Assembly: GCA_003140175.1 (NCBI GenBank) | Contig: PLJD01000069.1 | Span: 16,093 to 80,092, forward strand | DNA from: Actinomycetota bacterium | GTDB taxonomy: Bacteria > Actinomycetota > Acidimicrobiia > IMCC26256 > PALSA-555 | DNA length: 64,000 bases | Direction: 5' to 3' | Shown here: positions 8,026 through 17,828 of the stretch, in pieces | How positions within the stretch are numbered: the stretch's first letter is position 1 | How the letters are laid out: each line of letters begins with the position of its first letter | The notes under the pieces: generated by a model | What the model saw: only the letters and a program-made list of their open reading frames with translations | Databases searched by the model: none | What the model was told of the DNA's origin: nothing | Program-made: the position numbers and the translations under genes

Positions 8026-9544
8026 TCGGCGTTCCCGTCGGCGGTGGCCGCGGCCCGGTCTCGGAGCGCCGCCCGGTCGGGCTTCCCGGCGGACAGCAAC
8101 GGCAGCTCGTCGACGGGCACGATCCGCTCGGGTGTCTTGTAGCGAGCGATGCCCGCTCGCTCGAACCACGACCGGCACTCGGTGAGGTCGAAGCCGGCTC
8201 GGGTGACGACGAAGGCGCAGACCCGCTCGCCGAGGCGCGCGTCGGGAGACCCGACGACGACGGCCTGGACGACGTCGGGATGCGCCTCGAGCGCCGCCTC
8301 GACCTCCGCGGCGGCGATGTTCTCACCGCCGCGGATGATGATGTCCTTGATGCGCCCGACGATGGTCAGCCAGCCCTCGCGGTCAACGGTGGCGAGGTCG
8401 CCGGTGCGGAACCAGCCTCGGGACAGCGCCGCCTCTGTCTGGTCGGGGTCGGCGTAGCCGACGAAGAGCTCTGGGCCGCGCAGCCAGAGCTCACCCACCG
8501 TGCCGGCTGGCTGGGCCCGCCCGGTCGCCGGGTCGCTGATTCGGAGCCGCGCCGCGCCGACGGGCCGCCCGTCCGTCTCGCGGGCTCGGGTCGGCGAGTC
8601 GTCGGCAGTGCTGGTGGTGACGGTCGGCGCTTCGGTGGAGCCGTACGTGCGCTTCACGCGGGCGCCGAGCCGCTCGCTGGCCTCGGCGACGAACGCCGGG
8701 GTGACGCCTGCGCCGCCGCTGGACACGAGGCGGAGGCTCTCGACGCGGCCGGACGCGAAGTCGGGCGCGCCCATCAGCGCCACGAAGAACGTGGGCGGCC
8801 CGATCATGAACGTGATCCGCTGCGTCTCGATGGTTCGGAGCGCGCGCTCGGGATCCCATCGGGCCATGAGGTGGGCCGGCATCGGCACCGCGCCGGGGAC
8901 GAGCACCGCGTTGAGGAGGCCCGACACGTGCGCCAGCGGGGCGGGCATCAGCACCGAGTCGTCCCGGCGGAGCTGATGGGCGCCGGCCATGACGCGGGCC
9001 TTGTAGGCGAGGCCCCGCTGGGTGTGCAGCGCGGCTTTCGGCTCACCGCTGGACCCCGAGGTGAAGAGGACCACGGCCAGGTCGGCGGGCCGCGCCGCGG
9101 ACTCGGTGACCGGCGCGGCGGCCTCGAGCAGCGCGGCGAAACGCCCGCCCGGCTCGAGCACCTCGGCGCGGGGCAGCCACAGGCGAGGCTCGAGCACGTC
9201 GAGCATCGCCTCGACCTCGATCGGTCCGGCCTGGTGGTGGATCGGCCCGGCGATCGCGCCGAGGCGCCAGCAGGCTCGGTACAGCACGACGACCTGGTGG
9301 TGGTTGGGCGCCTGCCAAGCGACGACGTCGCCTCTCCGAACGCCCGCCGCCCGCAGCCCGCCCGCCAGCCGCGCGACCGCGGCCTCGAGGGTTGGACCGT
9401 CCAGCGTGACGCCGTCGTCGTCGACCACCAGCGGGTCGGTCGCGCTCGCCGCGGCGTGCGTCAGCATGACGTCGAGGCTCGGCCCGTCCCACGGGCCGCC
9501 GGGCGCGCGGTAGGCGCGGGCCTCCGGGTGTTGGTAAGTGGGTC

Positions 9545-9566
<22 letters not shown>
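8022..9566 (-). CDS. AMP-dependent acyl-CoA synthetase/ligase
   Basis: An adenylate-forming ligase of about 514 residues that activates a carboxylic acid to acyl-CoA. The ATP P-loop LFTSGSSGEPKA, the A5 motif YGSTEAPT, A7 GWFRTGDL and A8 hinge GRIKDIIIRGGENI are visible, with the C-terminal SAGKPDR lysine region. The family N-terminus (YRAPGGPWDGPSLDVML) starts upstream of the first in-frame ATG (9467). I therefore place the start at GTG 9566, 22 bp inside the dehydrogenase gene; a CTG at 9548 overlapping that stop is another option. Co-transcribed with the upstream acyl-CoA dehydrogenase, it probably feeds that enzyme. It resembles cyclohexanecarboxyl- or medium-chain-CoA ligases. Confidence 0.88.
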
Positions 9567-10774
<1,208 letters not shown>

Positions 10775-10784
10775 CTCGGGCCCG

Positions 10785-10790
10785 AGCCTA
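10785..10790 (-). promoter_or_regulatory. putative -10 box (TAGGCT) of the acyl-CoA dehydrogenase/ligase unit
   Basis: TAGGCT on the minus strand, 10 nt before the ATG at 10774. This leaves almost no leader and no room for a ribosome site. Confidence 0.42.
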
Positions 10791-10859
10791 TTCGTTGTCG
10801 GTCTCACCGAACCTGACTACCGTGTCAGGAAACAGGCCCAGGGACCTTTGGGAGCGCCG

Positions 10860-12053
10860 GTGAGCCAGGCCACGACACCTGAGTTCGACTTCGAGGTGGA
10901 CTTCGTGACCGGCCAGCCCTATCCCTGGTGGGAGCAGGCCCGCCACGAGTGCCCGGTGTACCGCGCCGACGCGTCGACGATGGGGTTCGCTGACCGGCCC
11001 TTGTTCGGCATCGCCCGGTATGCCGACGTCGAGGGTGTGCTGCGCGACCCGCAGCGGTTCTCGTCCGCGATCAATGCCGAGCACATCGGCCAGTACATGG
11101 GTGAGCTGATCCTCGCCATGGACGGCCAGGAGCACCGCAGCTACCGGGGCCTCGTCGCCCACGCGTTCCGGGCTTCGGCGCTGGAGCGTTGGGACGAGGC
11201 GCTCATCGGTCCGACCATCGGGCGGCTGCTCGACGACATCGCGCCGCGCGGCCGCGCCGACTTGGTCCGAGACCTCACCAGTCAGTACCCGGTGCAGGTG
11301 ATCTGCGGGCTGGTGGGTGTGCCGCTCGCCGACAGCGCGCAATTCCACGAGTGGGCCGAGCAGATCAACACCGGCCCGCTGCACCCGGAGGTCGGCATGG
11401 CCGCGTCGCGAGCGATGCGCGACTACCTGGCGCCGATCGTCGAGGATCGCCGGGCCCACCCCCGCGACGACCTGATCAGCGACCTGGTGCACGCCGAGAT
11501 CGACGGCGAGCGCCTCAGTGACGAGAAGATCTACGGTTTCCTCCGCCTGCTCCTGCCGGCCGGTGCCGAGACGACGTTCCGGGTGATGGGCAACGCGTTG
11601 ACGGCGCTGGTCACTCACCCCGACGTCCTCGCCCGCGTGGTCGCGGACCGGGCGCTGTTGCCGGTGGTGATCGAGGAGACGCTGCGCTGGGAGACGTCCG
11701 TCACCCAGGTCAGCCGGGTGGCGGCGGTCGACACCGAGGTCGATGGGTGCCCGATCCCGAAGGGCGCGGCGATCAGCGTGCTGACCGGCTCCGCCGACCG
11801 CGACGAGGCCCGCTACGAGGATCCCGAGCAGTTCGACATCGACCGGCCGGTGCAGAACCACCTCGCGTTTGGGACCGGGCAGCACCAGTGCCTGGGGATG
11901 CATCTCGCCCGCCTGGAGCTGCGGGTGGGCCTCGACGCGATCCTCAGCCGGCTCCCCAATCTGCGTCTCGACCCCGACGAGCCGCCGCCGGTCATCGCCG
12001 GCCTCGCCTTCCGGGGCCCGATGACGCTGCCCGTGCGGTTCGATCCGGCCTGA
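10860..12053 (+). CDS. cytochrome P450
   Basis: A soluble bacterial P450 of 397 residues. The heme-ligand loop FGTGQHQCLGMHLA places the thiolate Cys at about 344. The I-helix oxygen-activation motif reads AGAETT and the K-helix ExxR is EETLRW. I chose GTG 10860 because a GGGAG ribosome site precedes it by 5 nt; the track start is a TTG four codons upstream. P450s of this class hydroxylate small hydrophobic substrates and need ferredoxin and a reductase. None is encoded nearby, so partners are elsewhere. The setting among acyl-CoA dehydrogenases and a ligase suggests hydroxylation of a lipid, terpenoid or steroid-like acid (inference). Confidence 0.93.
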   Translation: MSQATTPEFDFEVDFVTGQPYPWWEQARHECPVYRADASTMGFADRPLFGIARYADVEGVLRDPQRFSSAINAEHIGQYMGELILAMDGQEHRSYRGLVAHAFRASALERWDEALIGPTIGRLLDDIAPRGRADLVRDLTSQYPVQVICGLVGVPLADSAQFHEWAEQINTGPLHPEVGMAASRAMRDYLAPIVEDRRAHPRDDLISDLVHAEIDGERLSDEKIYGFLRLLLPAGAETTFRVMGNALTALVTHPDVLARVVADRALLPVVIEETLRWETSVTQVSRVAAVDTEVDGCPIPKGAAISVLTGSADRDEARYEDPEQFDIDRPVQNHLAFGTGQHQCLGMHLARLELRVGLDAILSRLPNLRLDPDEPPPVIAGLAFRGPMTLPVRFDPA

Positions 12054-12058
12054 TCGGA

Positions 12059-12078
12059 CGCTGCCCCGACGGGCAGCG
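12059..12078. terminator. hairpin between convergent P450 and GNAT genes
   Basis: A perfect 8-bp stem (CGCTGCCC / GGGCAGCG) with a CGAC loop lies 6 nt after the P450 stop and 18 nt before the GNAT stop. No T-run follows on either strand. It is probably a bidirectional terminator. Confidence 0.6.
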
Positions 12079-12096
12079 CGCCCGCCCCGGAGCGGC

Positions 12097-12558
12097 TCAG
12101 AGCCACTTGGCGTAGCAGCGGCTCTGCGGCGACGAGCGATAGGCGCCGTACCGCTCGATGCCGCGGTAGCCCGCTGAGGTGTACAAGCCGATGGCCTCGG
12201 GCTGGCGTCCGCCGGTCTCGAGCACGAGACGCTCGTAGCCGAGCTGGCGGGCTCGATCCTCGAGGGCGCTGAGCACCAACCGGGCGACACCCTGGGCTCG
12301 GAACGGCGGCGCGACGTACATCCGTTTCAGCTCGCCGATCGCGGTGTCGTAGCGACGCAGTCCTCCACAGCCCACCGCGGCGGTACCCACCCGGGCCACG
12401 ACGAACGCGCCGCTGGGGGGTGCGAGGTCGTCGGCGGTGAGATGGTCGGGATCGGCGTCCGGCACGCCGTAGCGCTCGAGGAGCTCCGCGCCGAGCGCCT
12501 CGACCAGCGGGGACGCGGCCGGTGAATCGAGGCGGTCATCCTCGACTCGGGTGGTCAT
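12097..12558 (-). CDS. GNAT family N-acetyltransferase
   Basis: A 153-residue GCN5-related acetyltransferase. The acetyl-CoA pyrophosphate loop is seen as APPFRAQGVARLVLSALE (motif A), preceded by the beta-4 segment IGELKRMYV, with LYTSAGYRGIERYG as the C-terminal motif B. The start at 12558 overlaps the metallo-hydrolase stop by 4 bp (ATGA); the longer track start would extend into that gene. It is thus the distal gene of a short minus-strand unit. The acceptor (small molecule or protein) cannot be deduced. Confidence 0.82.
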   Translation of the reverse strand: MTTRVEDDRLDSPAASPLVEALGAELLERYGVPDADPDHLTADDLAPPSGAFVVARVGTAAVGCGGLRRYDTAIGELKRMYVAPPFRAQGVARLVLSALEDRARQLGYERLVLETGGRQPEAIGLYTSAGYRGIERYGAYRSSPQSRCYAKWL

Positions 12559-13271
12559 TCGAACATGGTTCGCCACTGGTCGAGGGTGGGAAGTCGAAAC
12601 ACGTAGTTGCGCCGGCGAGTCTCGCCCATCGACGCCACCGGCTCGGGTGAGTAGCGATGACCGGGATAGAGCAGCGTGTCATCGGGGATCGCGGCCAGGC
12701 GTTGGGTGAGGCTCTCGTACATCTGATCCGCGTCGCCGCCGGGCAGGTCGGTTCGACCGCAGCCCTCCAAGAAGAGGGTGTCGCCGGCGACGAGCTTGCC
12801 GTCGACGACGAAGCACTGGCTCCCCGGAGTATGCCCGGGTGTGTGCAGCAAGCGGACCGGGATCGCGCCGACATCGACGGTGTCGCCGCTGTCGTGGACG
12901 ACCAGGTCGCTGTCAGCCACCCCGGTGGACCGCTTCACCCATTCCGCCTCGTCGCGGTGGACGTGTACGCGGGCCTGCGCCTCCGGCATGGCCAGCACCT
13001 CGCGGATCCCTTCGATCTCGTAGCCCATGAGGTCGCCGCCGATGTGGTCGGGATGCCAGTGGCTGGCCAGCACGCCCGTGAGACGCAGGCCGTCGGCGTC
13101 GAGAATCTCGACCAGCTCGTGCACGCCGTAGGCCGGGTCGACCGCGACCGCGTCGCCAGTTTCGGTGTCGCCGATGAGGTACACGAAGTTCACCATCTGG
13201 CGGGCGAGCGGGTCGTCGACCGCGAAGTCCTCACCGGCGAGCAACTGGCGGAAGTAGAGGCGGTCGGTCAT
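12555..13271 (-). CDS. MBL-fold metallo-hydrolase (glyoxalase II-like)
   Basis: A 238-residue metallo-beta-lactamase-fold hydrolase with the metal motif SHWHPDHIGG near residue 71, a second His in LLHTPGHTPGSQ, the bridging Asp in LVAGDTLF and a final His in LLYPGHRYSP. The pattern matches the glyoxalase II and persulfide dioxygenase-like branch, which uses one or two Zn or Fe ions. Its ATG at 13271 overlaps by 4 bp the stop of a 45-codon alcohol-dehydrogenase tail, and its stop overlaps the GNAT start. Thioester hydrolysis is the default guess; the substrate is not visible. Confidence 0.85.
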   Translation of the reverse strand: MTDRLYFRQLLAGEDFAVDDPLARQMVNFVYLIGDTETGDAVAVDPAYGVHELVEILDADGLRLTGVLASHWHPDHIGGDLMGYEIEGIREVLAMPEAQARVHVHRDEAEWVKRSTGVADSDLVVHDSGDTVDVGAIPVRLLHTPGHTPGSQCFVVDGKLVAGDTLFLEGCGRTDLPGGDADQMYESLTQRLAAIPDDTLLYPGHRYSPEPVASMGETRRRNYVFRLPTLDQWRTMFE

Positions 13272-13405
13272 CGGAAGTTCACCGCGACGTTGATCGCGCC
13301 GGTGTCGTGCTGGTTGGCGATGGTGGTGAACGCGTCGCGCCAGTCGGCGACACGGGAGGTGTGGGTCAGGAACTCGGGGTCCACCCCGAACACGAACGCT
13401 TCCAC
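13268..13405 (-). pseudogene. 3' remnant of a medium-chain (zinc) alcohol dehydrogenase, coupled to the MBL gene
   Basis: This 45-residue ORF is too short for the ORF track. It runs from GTG 13405 to a TGA that overlaps the metallo-hydrolase ATG by 4 bp. Its peptide (EAFVFGVDPEFLTH, DWRDAFTTIANQ, GAINVAVNFR) reads like the C-terminal end of medium-chain dehydrogenases. The nucleotide-binding and zinc domains are absent. An AGGAGG ribosome site lies 5 nt before the GTG and a TACGCT hexamer 38 nt upstream, so the fragment may still be translated and drive coupled synthesis of the hydrolase. Family assignment rests on memory of the C-terminal pattern. A genuine miniprotein is the alternative. 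Confidence 0.55.
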
Positions 13406-13443
13406 GATCCTCCTCGCTGGGGATGGCCGGCCTTCGGCGTCGC

Positions 13444-13449
13444 AGCGTA
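13444..13449 (-). promoter_or_regulatory. putative -10 box of the dehydrogenase-remnant/MBL/GNAT unit
   Basis: TACGCT on the minus strand, 38 nt before GTG 13405, leaving a short leader that contains AGGAGG. It lies back to back with the promoter of the divergent oxidoreductase gene. Confidence 0.4.
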
Positions 13450-13465
13450 GTGGTGGCTCCGGGCG

Positions 13466-13471
13466 TACCCT
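13466..13471 (+). promoter_or_regulatory. leaderless-type -10 box (TACCCT) of the molybdopterin oxidoreductase
   Basis: TACCCT is followed after 8 nt by ATG 13480. No ribosome site is present, as expected for a leaderless transcript. Confidence 0.55.
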
Positions 13472-13479
13472 TCGTCAGC

Positions 13480-15710
13480 ATGACGGTCGGCGTTCGAACC
13501 TGCCCACTCTGCGAGGCCACGTGTGGCCTGGAGCTTCACCTCGACGGACGCGAAGTGACCCTGGTGCGCGGCGACCGCGACGACGTGTTCAGCCACGGCT
13601 TCCTCTGCCCGAAGGGCAGCGCCATCGGACGCCTCGACGCCGACCCTGACCGCATCCGGGCGCCACTGGTGCGTGCCGACGGGGACTGGAAGGCGGTCGA
13701 GTGGGCGGAGGCGTTCGCGGTGATCGAGGCGGGCCTGACCCCGATCCTCGACACGCACGGACGAGACGCCGTCGGCGTCTATCTCGGCAACCCGAACGTC
13801 CACAACCTGGCCGGGCTGCTCTACAACCGGGCGCTCCTCCAGGCGCTCGGGTCGCGCAACGTGTTCTCGGCGAGCACGGTGGATCAGATGCCCAAGCAGG
13901 TCGCGGCCGGCCTGATGTTCGGCGCCGGCTTGTCGATCCCGGTCCCCGACGTCGACCGCACCGACTATCTCTTGATGCTGGGGGCGAACCCGTTCGCCTC
14001 GAACGGCAGCCTGCTCACCGCGCCCGACCTCCCCGGACGCCTCCGCGCGCTACGGGCGAGGGGCGGCCAGCTCGTCGTCGTCGACCCCCGCCGGACCAAG
14101 ACCGCCGACGAAGCCGACGAGCACCTCTTCATCCGGCCCGCCACCGACGCGTACTTCCTCGCCGGTGTCGTCCACACACTGCTCGACGAGAGCCTCGCCG
14201 ACCCGGGGCGGCTGCGGGACCACGTCGTCGGCCTCGACGCGCTCCACGGGCTGACCCGGGATTTCGCGCCCGAACGGGTGGCGGCCATCTGCGGGATCGA
14301 CGCGTCGAGCATCCGTCGGGTCGCCCGGGACCTGGCCCACGCGCCGCGAGCGGCGGTCTACGCACGGCTTGGCACGTGCGCCCAAGCGTTCGGCACCCTG
14401 GCCTCGTGGCTCGTCGAGGTGTGCAACGTGCTCACTGGGAACCTCGACCGGGCGGGCGGCGCGATGTTTGCCCGTCCCGCGGCGGGGGCGCTAACACGTC
14501 CGGCGCGCCGGGCGTCGGGCGCGGCGTGCGGTTCGGCCGCCACGCCAGCCGGGTCCGAGGCTTGCCCGAGGTGTTCGGCGAGCTGCCGGTCGTCTGCCTC
14601 GCCGAGGAGATCGAGACTCCGGGTGAGGGACAGATCCGCGCGCTGGTGACCGTCGCCGGCAACCCCGCCGTCTCCGCGCCCGACAGCGCACGGCTCGACC
14701 GGGCGCTCGGCCACCTCGACTTCATGGTGAGCGTCGACTGTTACCGCAACGAGACGACCCAGCACGCCGACGTCATCCTCCCCCCACCTTCGATGCTGAC
14801 GTGCGGCCACTACGACGTCGCGCTGTACTCGCTCGCGGTGCGCAACGTGGCGAACTACTCGCCGCCGCTCGTCTCCCTCGAGGCGGGGGAAATGTCCGAG
14901 TGGGAGATCCTCCTGCGACTCGCCAACGTCGCGGCGGGCGCCGGCGCCGACGCCGATCCCGGGGTCCTCGATGACCACATCGTCGCCGGTCTCGTCGAGA
15001 AGGCGGTCCACCGGAGCCCCTCGAACGTGTTGGGGCGCGACGCCGCCGAGCTGCTCGGCGAGCTGGCGTCCCGTCGCGGCCCCGAACGCATCCTGGACCT
15101 GATGCTGCGCACCGGCCCGTTCGGTGACGGCTTCGGCGCCGACCCCGACGGGCTGTCCCTCGCGGTGCTCGAGGCGCACCCCCACGGGGTCGATCTGGGG
15201 CCGTTGACCCCCCGGGTGCCCGAGGTGCTGCGCACACCGAGTGGCGTCATCGAGCTCGCTCCGGCGCCCCTCGTCGCCGACGTCGAGCGGCTGCGGGCAC
15301 ACCTCGACGACCGGCGCCCCGACGACGTGGTCCTCATCGGACGACGGGATCTGCGCTCGAACAACTCGTGGATGCACAACGTCGACGTGCTCATCAAGGG
15401 GCGCGACCGCTGCACCCTCCTGGTCCACCCTGACGACGCGGCCCGGCTCGGGCTCGAGCCTGGAGGCCCGGTCAAGGTCGTCGGACCCGGCGGGTCGCTC
15501 GTCGCGCCGGCCGAGGTGTCTGACGAGATGATGCCGGGCGTGGTTAGCCTCCCCCACGGCTGGGGCCACGACGTCGAGGGCACGGCACTGTCGGTCGCGG
15601 CGACCCGCCCCGGGGTGAACAGCAACCTGCTCGCCGACACCGAGCATTTCGACCCGCTGTCGGGCAACGCGGTGCTGAACGGGATCCCGGTCGAGCTCTC
15701 CGCCGGGTGA
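13480..15710 (+). pseudogene. molybdopterin-dependent oxidoreductase (formate dehydrogenase/BisC-like), broken by a -1 frameshift
   Basis: Two overlapping ORFs form one protein of about 743 residues. The first frame gives the [4Fe-4S] motif CPLCEATC...FLCPKG (C8, C11, C15, C43), then the Mo-bisMGD regions (LGNPNVHNL, GANPFASNG, VVDPRRTKTA) and ends in sense near GGAMFARPAAG. Downstream homology (VRGLPEVFGELP, NETTQHADVILPP, RRDLRSNNSWMHN) continues one base earlier, in the other frame. The shift falls in the G-run around 14480-14490; one added G there restores an uninterrupted frame. Either a recent mutation or a base-calling error explains this. If intact, it would oxidise or reduce a small substrate with bis-MGD molybdenum; no partner subunits lie nearby. 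Confidence 0.85.
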
Positions 15711-15714
15711 GGGG

Positions 15715-16506
15715 TCAGCTCCCCGCCATCTGCCCCATCAGGTCGAGAAACGCGTCGACGTTCCCGGTCTTGCCTTTCACCACGTCGTGCTGGAGGCCGC
15801 CGCCGGGAAGCTCCGGCGGCACGTAGTACTCGAAACCGTCGTGCTCGATGGCGGCCGCGATACTCGCCGCGCACTCCTCGGCGGGGATGAGCGGGCCGTC
15901 GTACCGCGCCGCGTCGTTGCCGGGCGCGCCCCAAACCTCGGTGTCGATCGGGCCCGGCAGCGCCAGCTTGACCTCCACCCCGGTGCCGGCCAGGTCGATC
16001 GCCATCGACTCGCTCCATCCGCAGACCGCGAACTTCGAGGCGCAGTACGCGGCCTCGTGGGCGATCCCGAGCCGGCCGCCCATGCTGGAGACGTTCACGA
16101 CGCAGCCCGCGCCCCGCGCCAACCAGCGGGGCAGGAGCGCCAGGGTCATGCGCACCGGCGACGTGAAGTTGACCCGCATCGTCTCGTCCACCAGCGCCGG
16201 GGTCAGACGCGGGACCGGGATCACCTTCGGGATCGCCGCGTTGTTGACCAGGCAGTCGAGGCCGTCGAAGGCGTCCCACGCCTCGACTGCGACGCGGGCG
16301 GCGGCTTCGACGTCGCCGAGGTCGACTGCCCACAGCCGCGAGTTCGGCGCGTGCTCGACGCAGCGAGCGAGCACCGCTTCGAGCCGCTCCCGCCGTCGCG
16401 CCACGATCCCGACCGTCGCGCCCCGCGCCGCGAGCAGGGGAGCGAGCGACGCACCGATGCCCGACGACGCGCCCGTCACCAAGATCGTCGAGCCCTCGAT
16501 CTGCAT
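15715..16506 (-). CDS. short-chain dehydrogenase/reductase
   Basis: A 263-residue classical SDR. The cofactor motif TGASSGIG lies at residues 11-18, then LVNNAA, the catalytic Ser in NVSSMGG and the YxxxK active site as YCASK. The ARRRERLE after beta-2 suggests preference for NADP(H). The C-terminal region (DTEVWGAP, FEYYVPPELPGG) differs from fatty-acid reductases and resembles actinobacterial SDRs of unknown substrate. A TACCGT hexamer lies 10 nt before the ATG. It is convergent with the oxidoreductase (4-nt gap) and divergent from the amine oxidase. Confidence 0.88.
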   Translation of the reverse strand: MQIEGSTILVTGASSGIGASLAPLLAARGATVGIVARRRERLEAVLARCVEHAPNSRLWAVDLGDVEAAARVAVEAWDAFDGLDCLVNNAAIPKVIPVPRLTPALVDETMRVNFTSPVRMTLALLPRWLARGAGCVVNVSSMGGRLGIAHEAAYCASKFAVCGWSESMAIDLAGTGVEVKLALPGPIDTEVWGAPGNDAARYDGPLIPAEECAASIAAAIEHDGFEYYVPPELPGGGLQHDVVKGKTGNVDAFLDLMGQMAGS

Positions 16507-16516
16507 GCGGTCGGTG

Positions 16517-16526
16517 ACGGTACCAT
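16517..16526. promoter_or_regulatory. overlapping divergent -10 boxes sharing one TA step
   Basis: The sequence ACGGTACCAT holds TACCGT on the minus strand (16522-16517, 10 nt before the SDR ATG 16506) and TACCAT on the plus strand (16521-16526, 9 nt before the amine oxidase ATG 16536). The two hexamers share the TA at 16521-16522, so polymerase could not occupy both at once. Confidence 0.5.
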
Positions 16527-16535
16527 CCTCGCCCT

Positions 16536-17804
16536 ATGGAGGACGTGGTCGTCATCGGCGCGGGCATGGCCGGCGTCACCGCCGGTCGGGACTGCGCGCG
16601 GGCCGGCCTCGACGTCGTCGTCGTCGAGGCCCAGGACCGCGTTGGCGGCCGGATGCACACCGCGCGTGATTTCTGCGAGCACCCGGTCGAGCAGGGCGCC
16701 GAGTTCGTGCACACCGCCGAAGCCGACACCTGGCCCGAGATCCGCGCCGGCGGCTTCGAGACGATCACCTGTCAACCGGGCGCGGGCTTCCTGCTCTCGA
16801 TCGACGGCCGGCGGTCCCCCGAGCTGTTCTCCGACCCGTCGCTCGTCAAGCTCGGCGATCTGCTCCACGACCTCGAGGCATTCCAGGGCCCGGACTGCAC
16901 CGTCGCTGAGCTGGTCGCGAGACGCAACGTCGAGGGCATCGCCCGCGTCTTCGCCGACCAGATGCTCACCCTGCACCCGCTCGGCGACGCCGACCAGCTG
17001 TCGATGGTGGGCCTGCGCGACGACCGCGTCGTCGACCTCGAGCGAGGCTGCGACTGGCGACTCGTTGCCGGCTACGACGCGTTGCCCCGCCACCTCGCCG
17101 CCGACCTCGACGTGCGCCTCGGATTCGTGGTCTCTGAGGTTCGGTGGGGACCCGACGGGGTCACCGTCCGCTCCGAGACCGGCGACGAGGTCAGCGCCCG
17201 AGCCGGTGTGTGCACCCTGCCGATCGGAGTGCTCAAGACCCACGCGGTGCGCTTCGAGCCCGACCTTCCCGCCACGAAATGGCGCGCCCTCGACGGGCTC
17301 GAAATGGGCCCGGTGCTCAAAGTGCTCTACCGGTTCCGGGAGCGGTTCTGGGACCCCGGGCTCACCATGCTCGGCTGCGACGGCCCGATCCGCCTCTACT
17401 GGACGCCGCTCTACGGGCGGGGCGACGACGTCACCCCGGTGCTCACCGCCTACGTCACCGGTCACCGGGCCCGGGCGCTCTCCGCCCTCCCCGAGGACGA
17501 GGCGGCGGCCGTGGGCCTCGCCGACCTCGACCGGCTGCTGCCCGACGTGCGCCCCTCCCAGCTCGTCGAGGAATGGCGACGCGTCGACTGGTGCACGAAC
17601 CCCCGGACCCGGGGCGGGTACAGCTTCGTGCGCTACGGCGGCGCCGGCTCCCGAGCGGCGCTCGCGGCCTCCGACACCGACGCCCTCTTCTGGGCCGGCG
17701 ACGGGACCTCCACGACCACGATCGCCGCCGTGGTGCACGCCGCCTACGCCAGCGGGCGGCGCGCCGCGGCGGAAGTCACTGCCCGCGCCGGCGGGAGCGC
17801 CTGA
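16536..17804 (+). CDS. FAD-dependent flavin monoamine oxidase family protein
   Basis: A 422-residue flavoprotein. The Rossmann motif VVIGAGMAGVTAGRD is at the N-terminus, followed by the GG doublet motif RVGGRMHTA. The C-terminal FAD segment reads LFWAGDGTSTTTIAAVVHAAYASGRRAA, matching amine oxidases. The internal CTLPIGVLK is another conserved block of that family. Such enzymes oxidise primary or secondary amines (polyamines, aromatic amines) to imines with release of peroxide; some members oxidise carbon-carbon bonds instead. No signal peptide is seen, so it is cytoplasmic. A leaderless-type TACCAT precedes the ATG. It is convergent with an MBL gene, with the stop codon inside a hairpin. 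Confidence 0.88.
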   Translation: MEDVVVIGAGMAGVTAGRDCARAGLDVVVVEAQDRVGGRMHTARDFCEHPVEQGAEFVHTAEADTWPEIRAGGFETITCQPGAGFLLSIDGRRSPELFSDPSLVKLGDLLHDLEAFQGPDCTVAELVARRNVEGIARVFADQMLTLHPLGDADQLSMVGLRDDRVVDLERGCDWRLVAGYDALPRHLAADLDVRLGFVVSEVRWGPDGVTVRSETGDEVSARAGVCTLPIGVLKTHAVRFEPDLPATKWRALDGLEMGPVLKVLYRFRERFWDPGLTMLGCDGPIRLYWTPLYGRGDDVTPVLTAYVTGHRARALSALPEDEAAAVGLADLDRLLPDVRPSQLVEEWRRVDWCTNPRTRGGYSFVRYGGAGSRAALAASDTDALFWAGDGTSTTTIAAVVHAAYASGRRAAAEVTARAGGSA

Positions 17805-17828
17805 GCGCGGCGGGGAGCGGCTCAGGCG
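17798..17828. terminator. convergent hairpin containing both stop codons
   Basis: A 9-bp inverted repeat CGCCTGAGC / GCTCAGGCG with a 13-nt loop. The amine oxidase TGA lies in the left arm and the complement of the MBL TGA in the right arm. It is probably a bidirectional terminator. Confidence 0.55.

Noticed and set aside
13485-13505. GTTCGAACC, similar to a tRNA T-loop
   Set aside because: It lies in the coding start of the molybdopterin enzyme, and no acceptor or anticodon stem can be formed around it.
14470-14500. Programmed -1 frameshift in the molybdopterin oxidoreductase
   Set aside because: No stimulatory hairpin or known family precedent was seen, and the same one-G break occurs in the MOSC gene, so mutation or read error is simpler.
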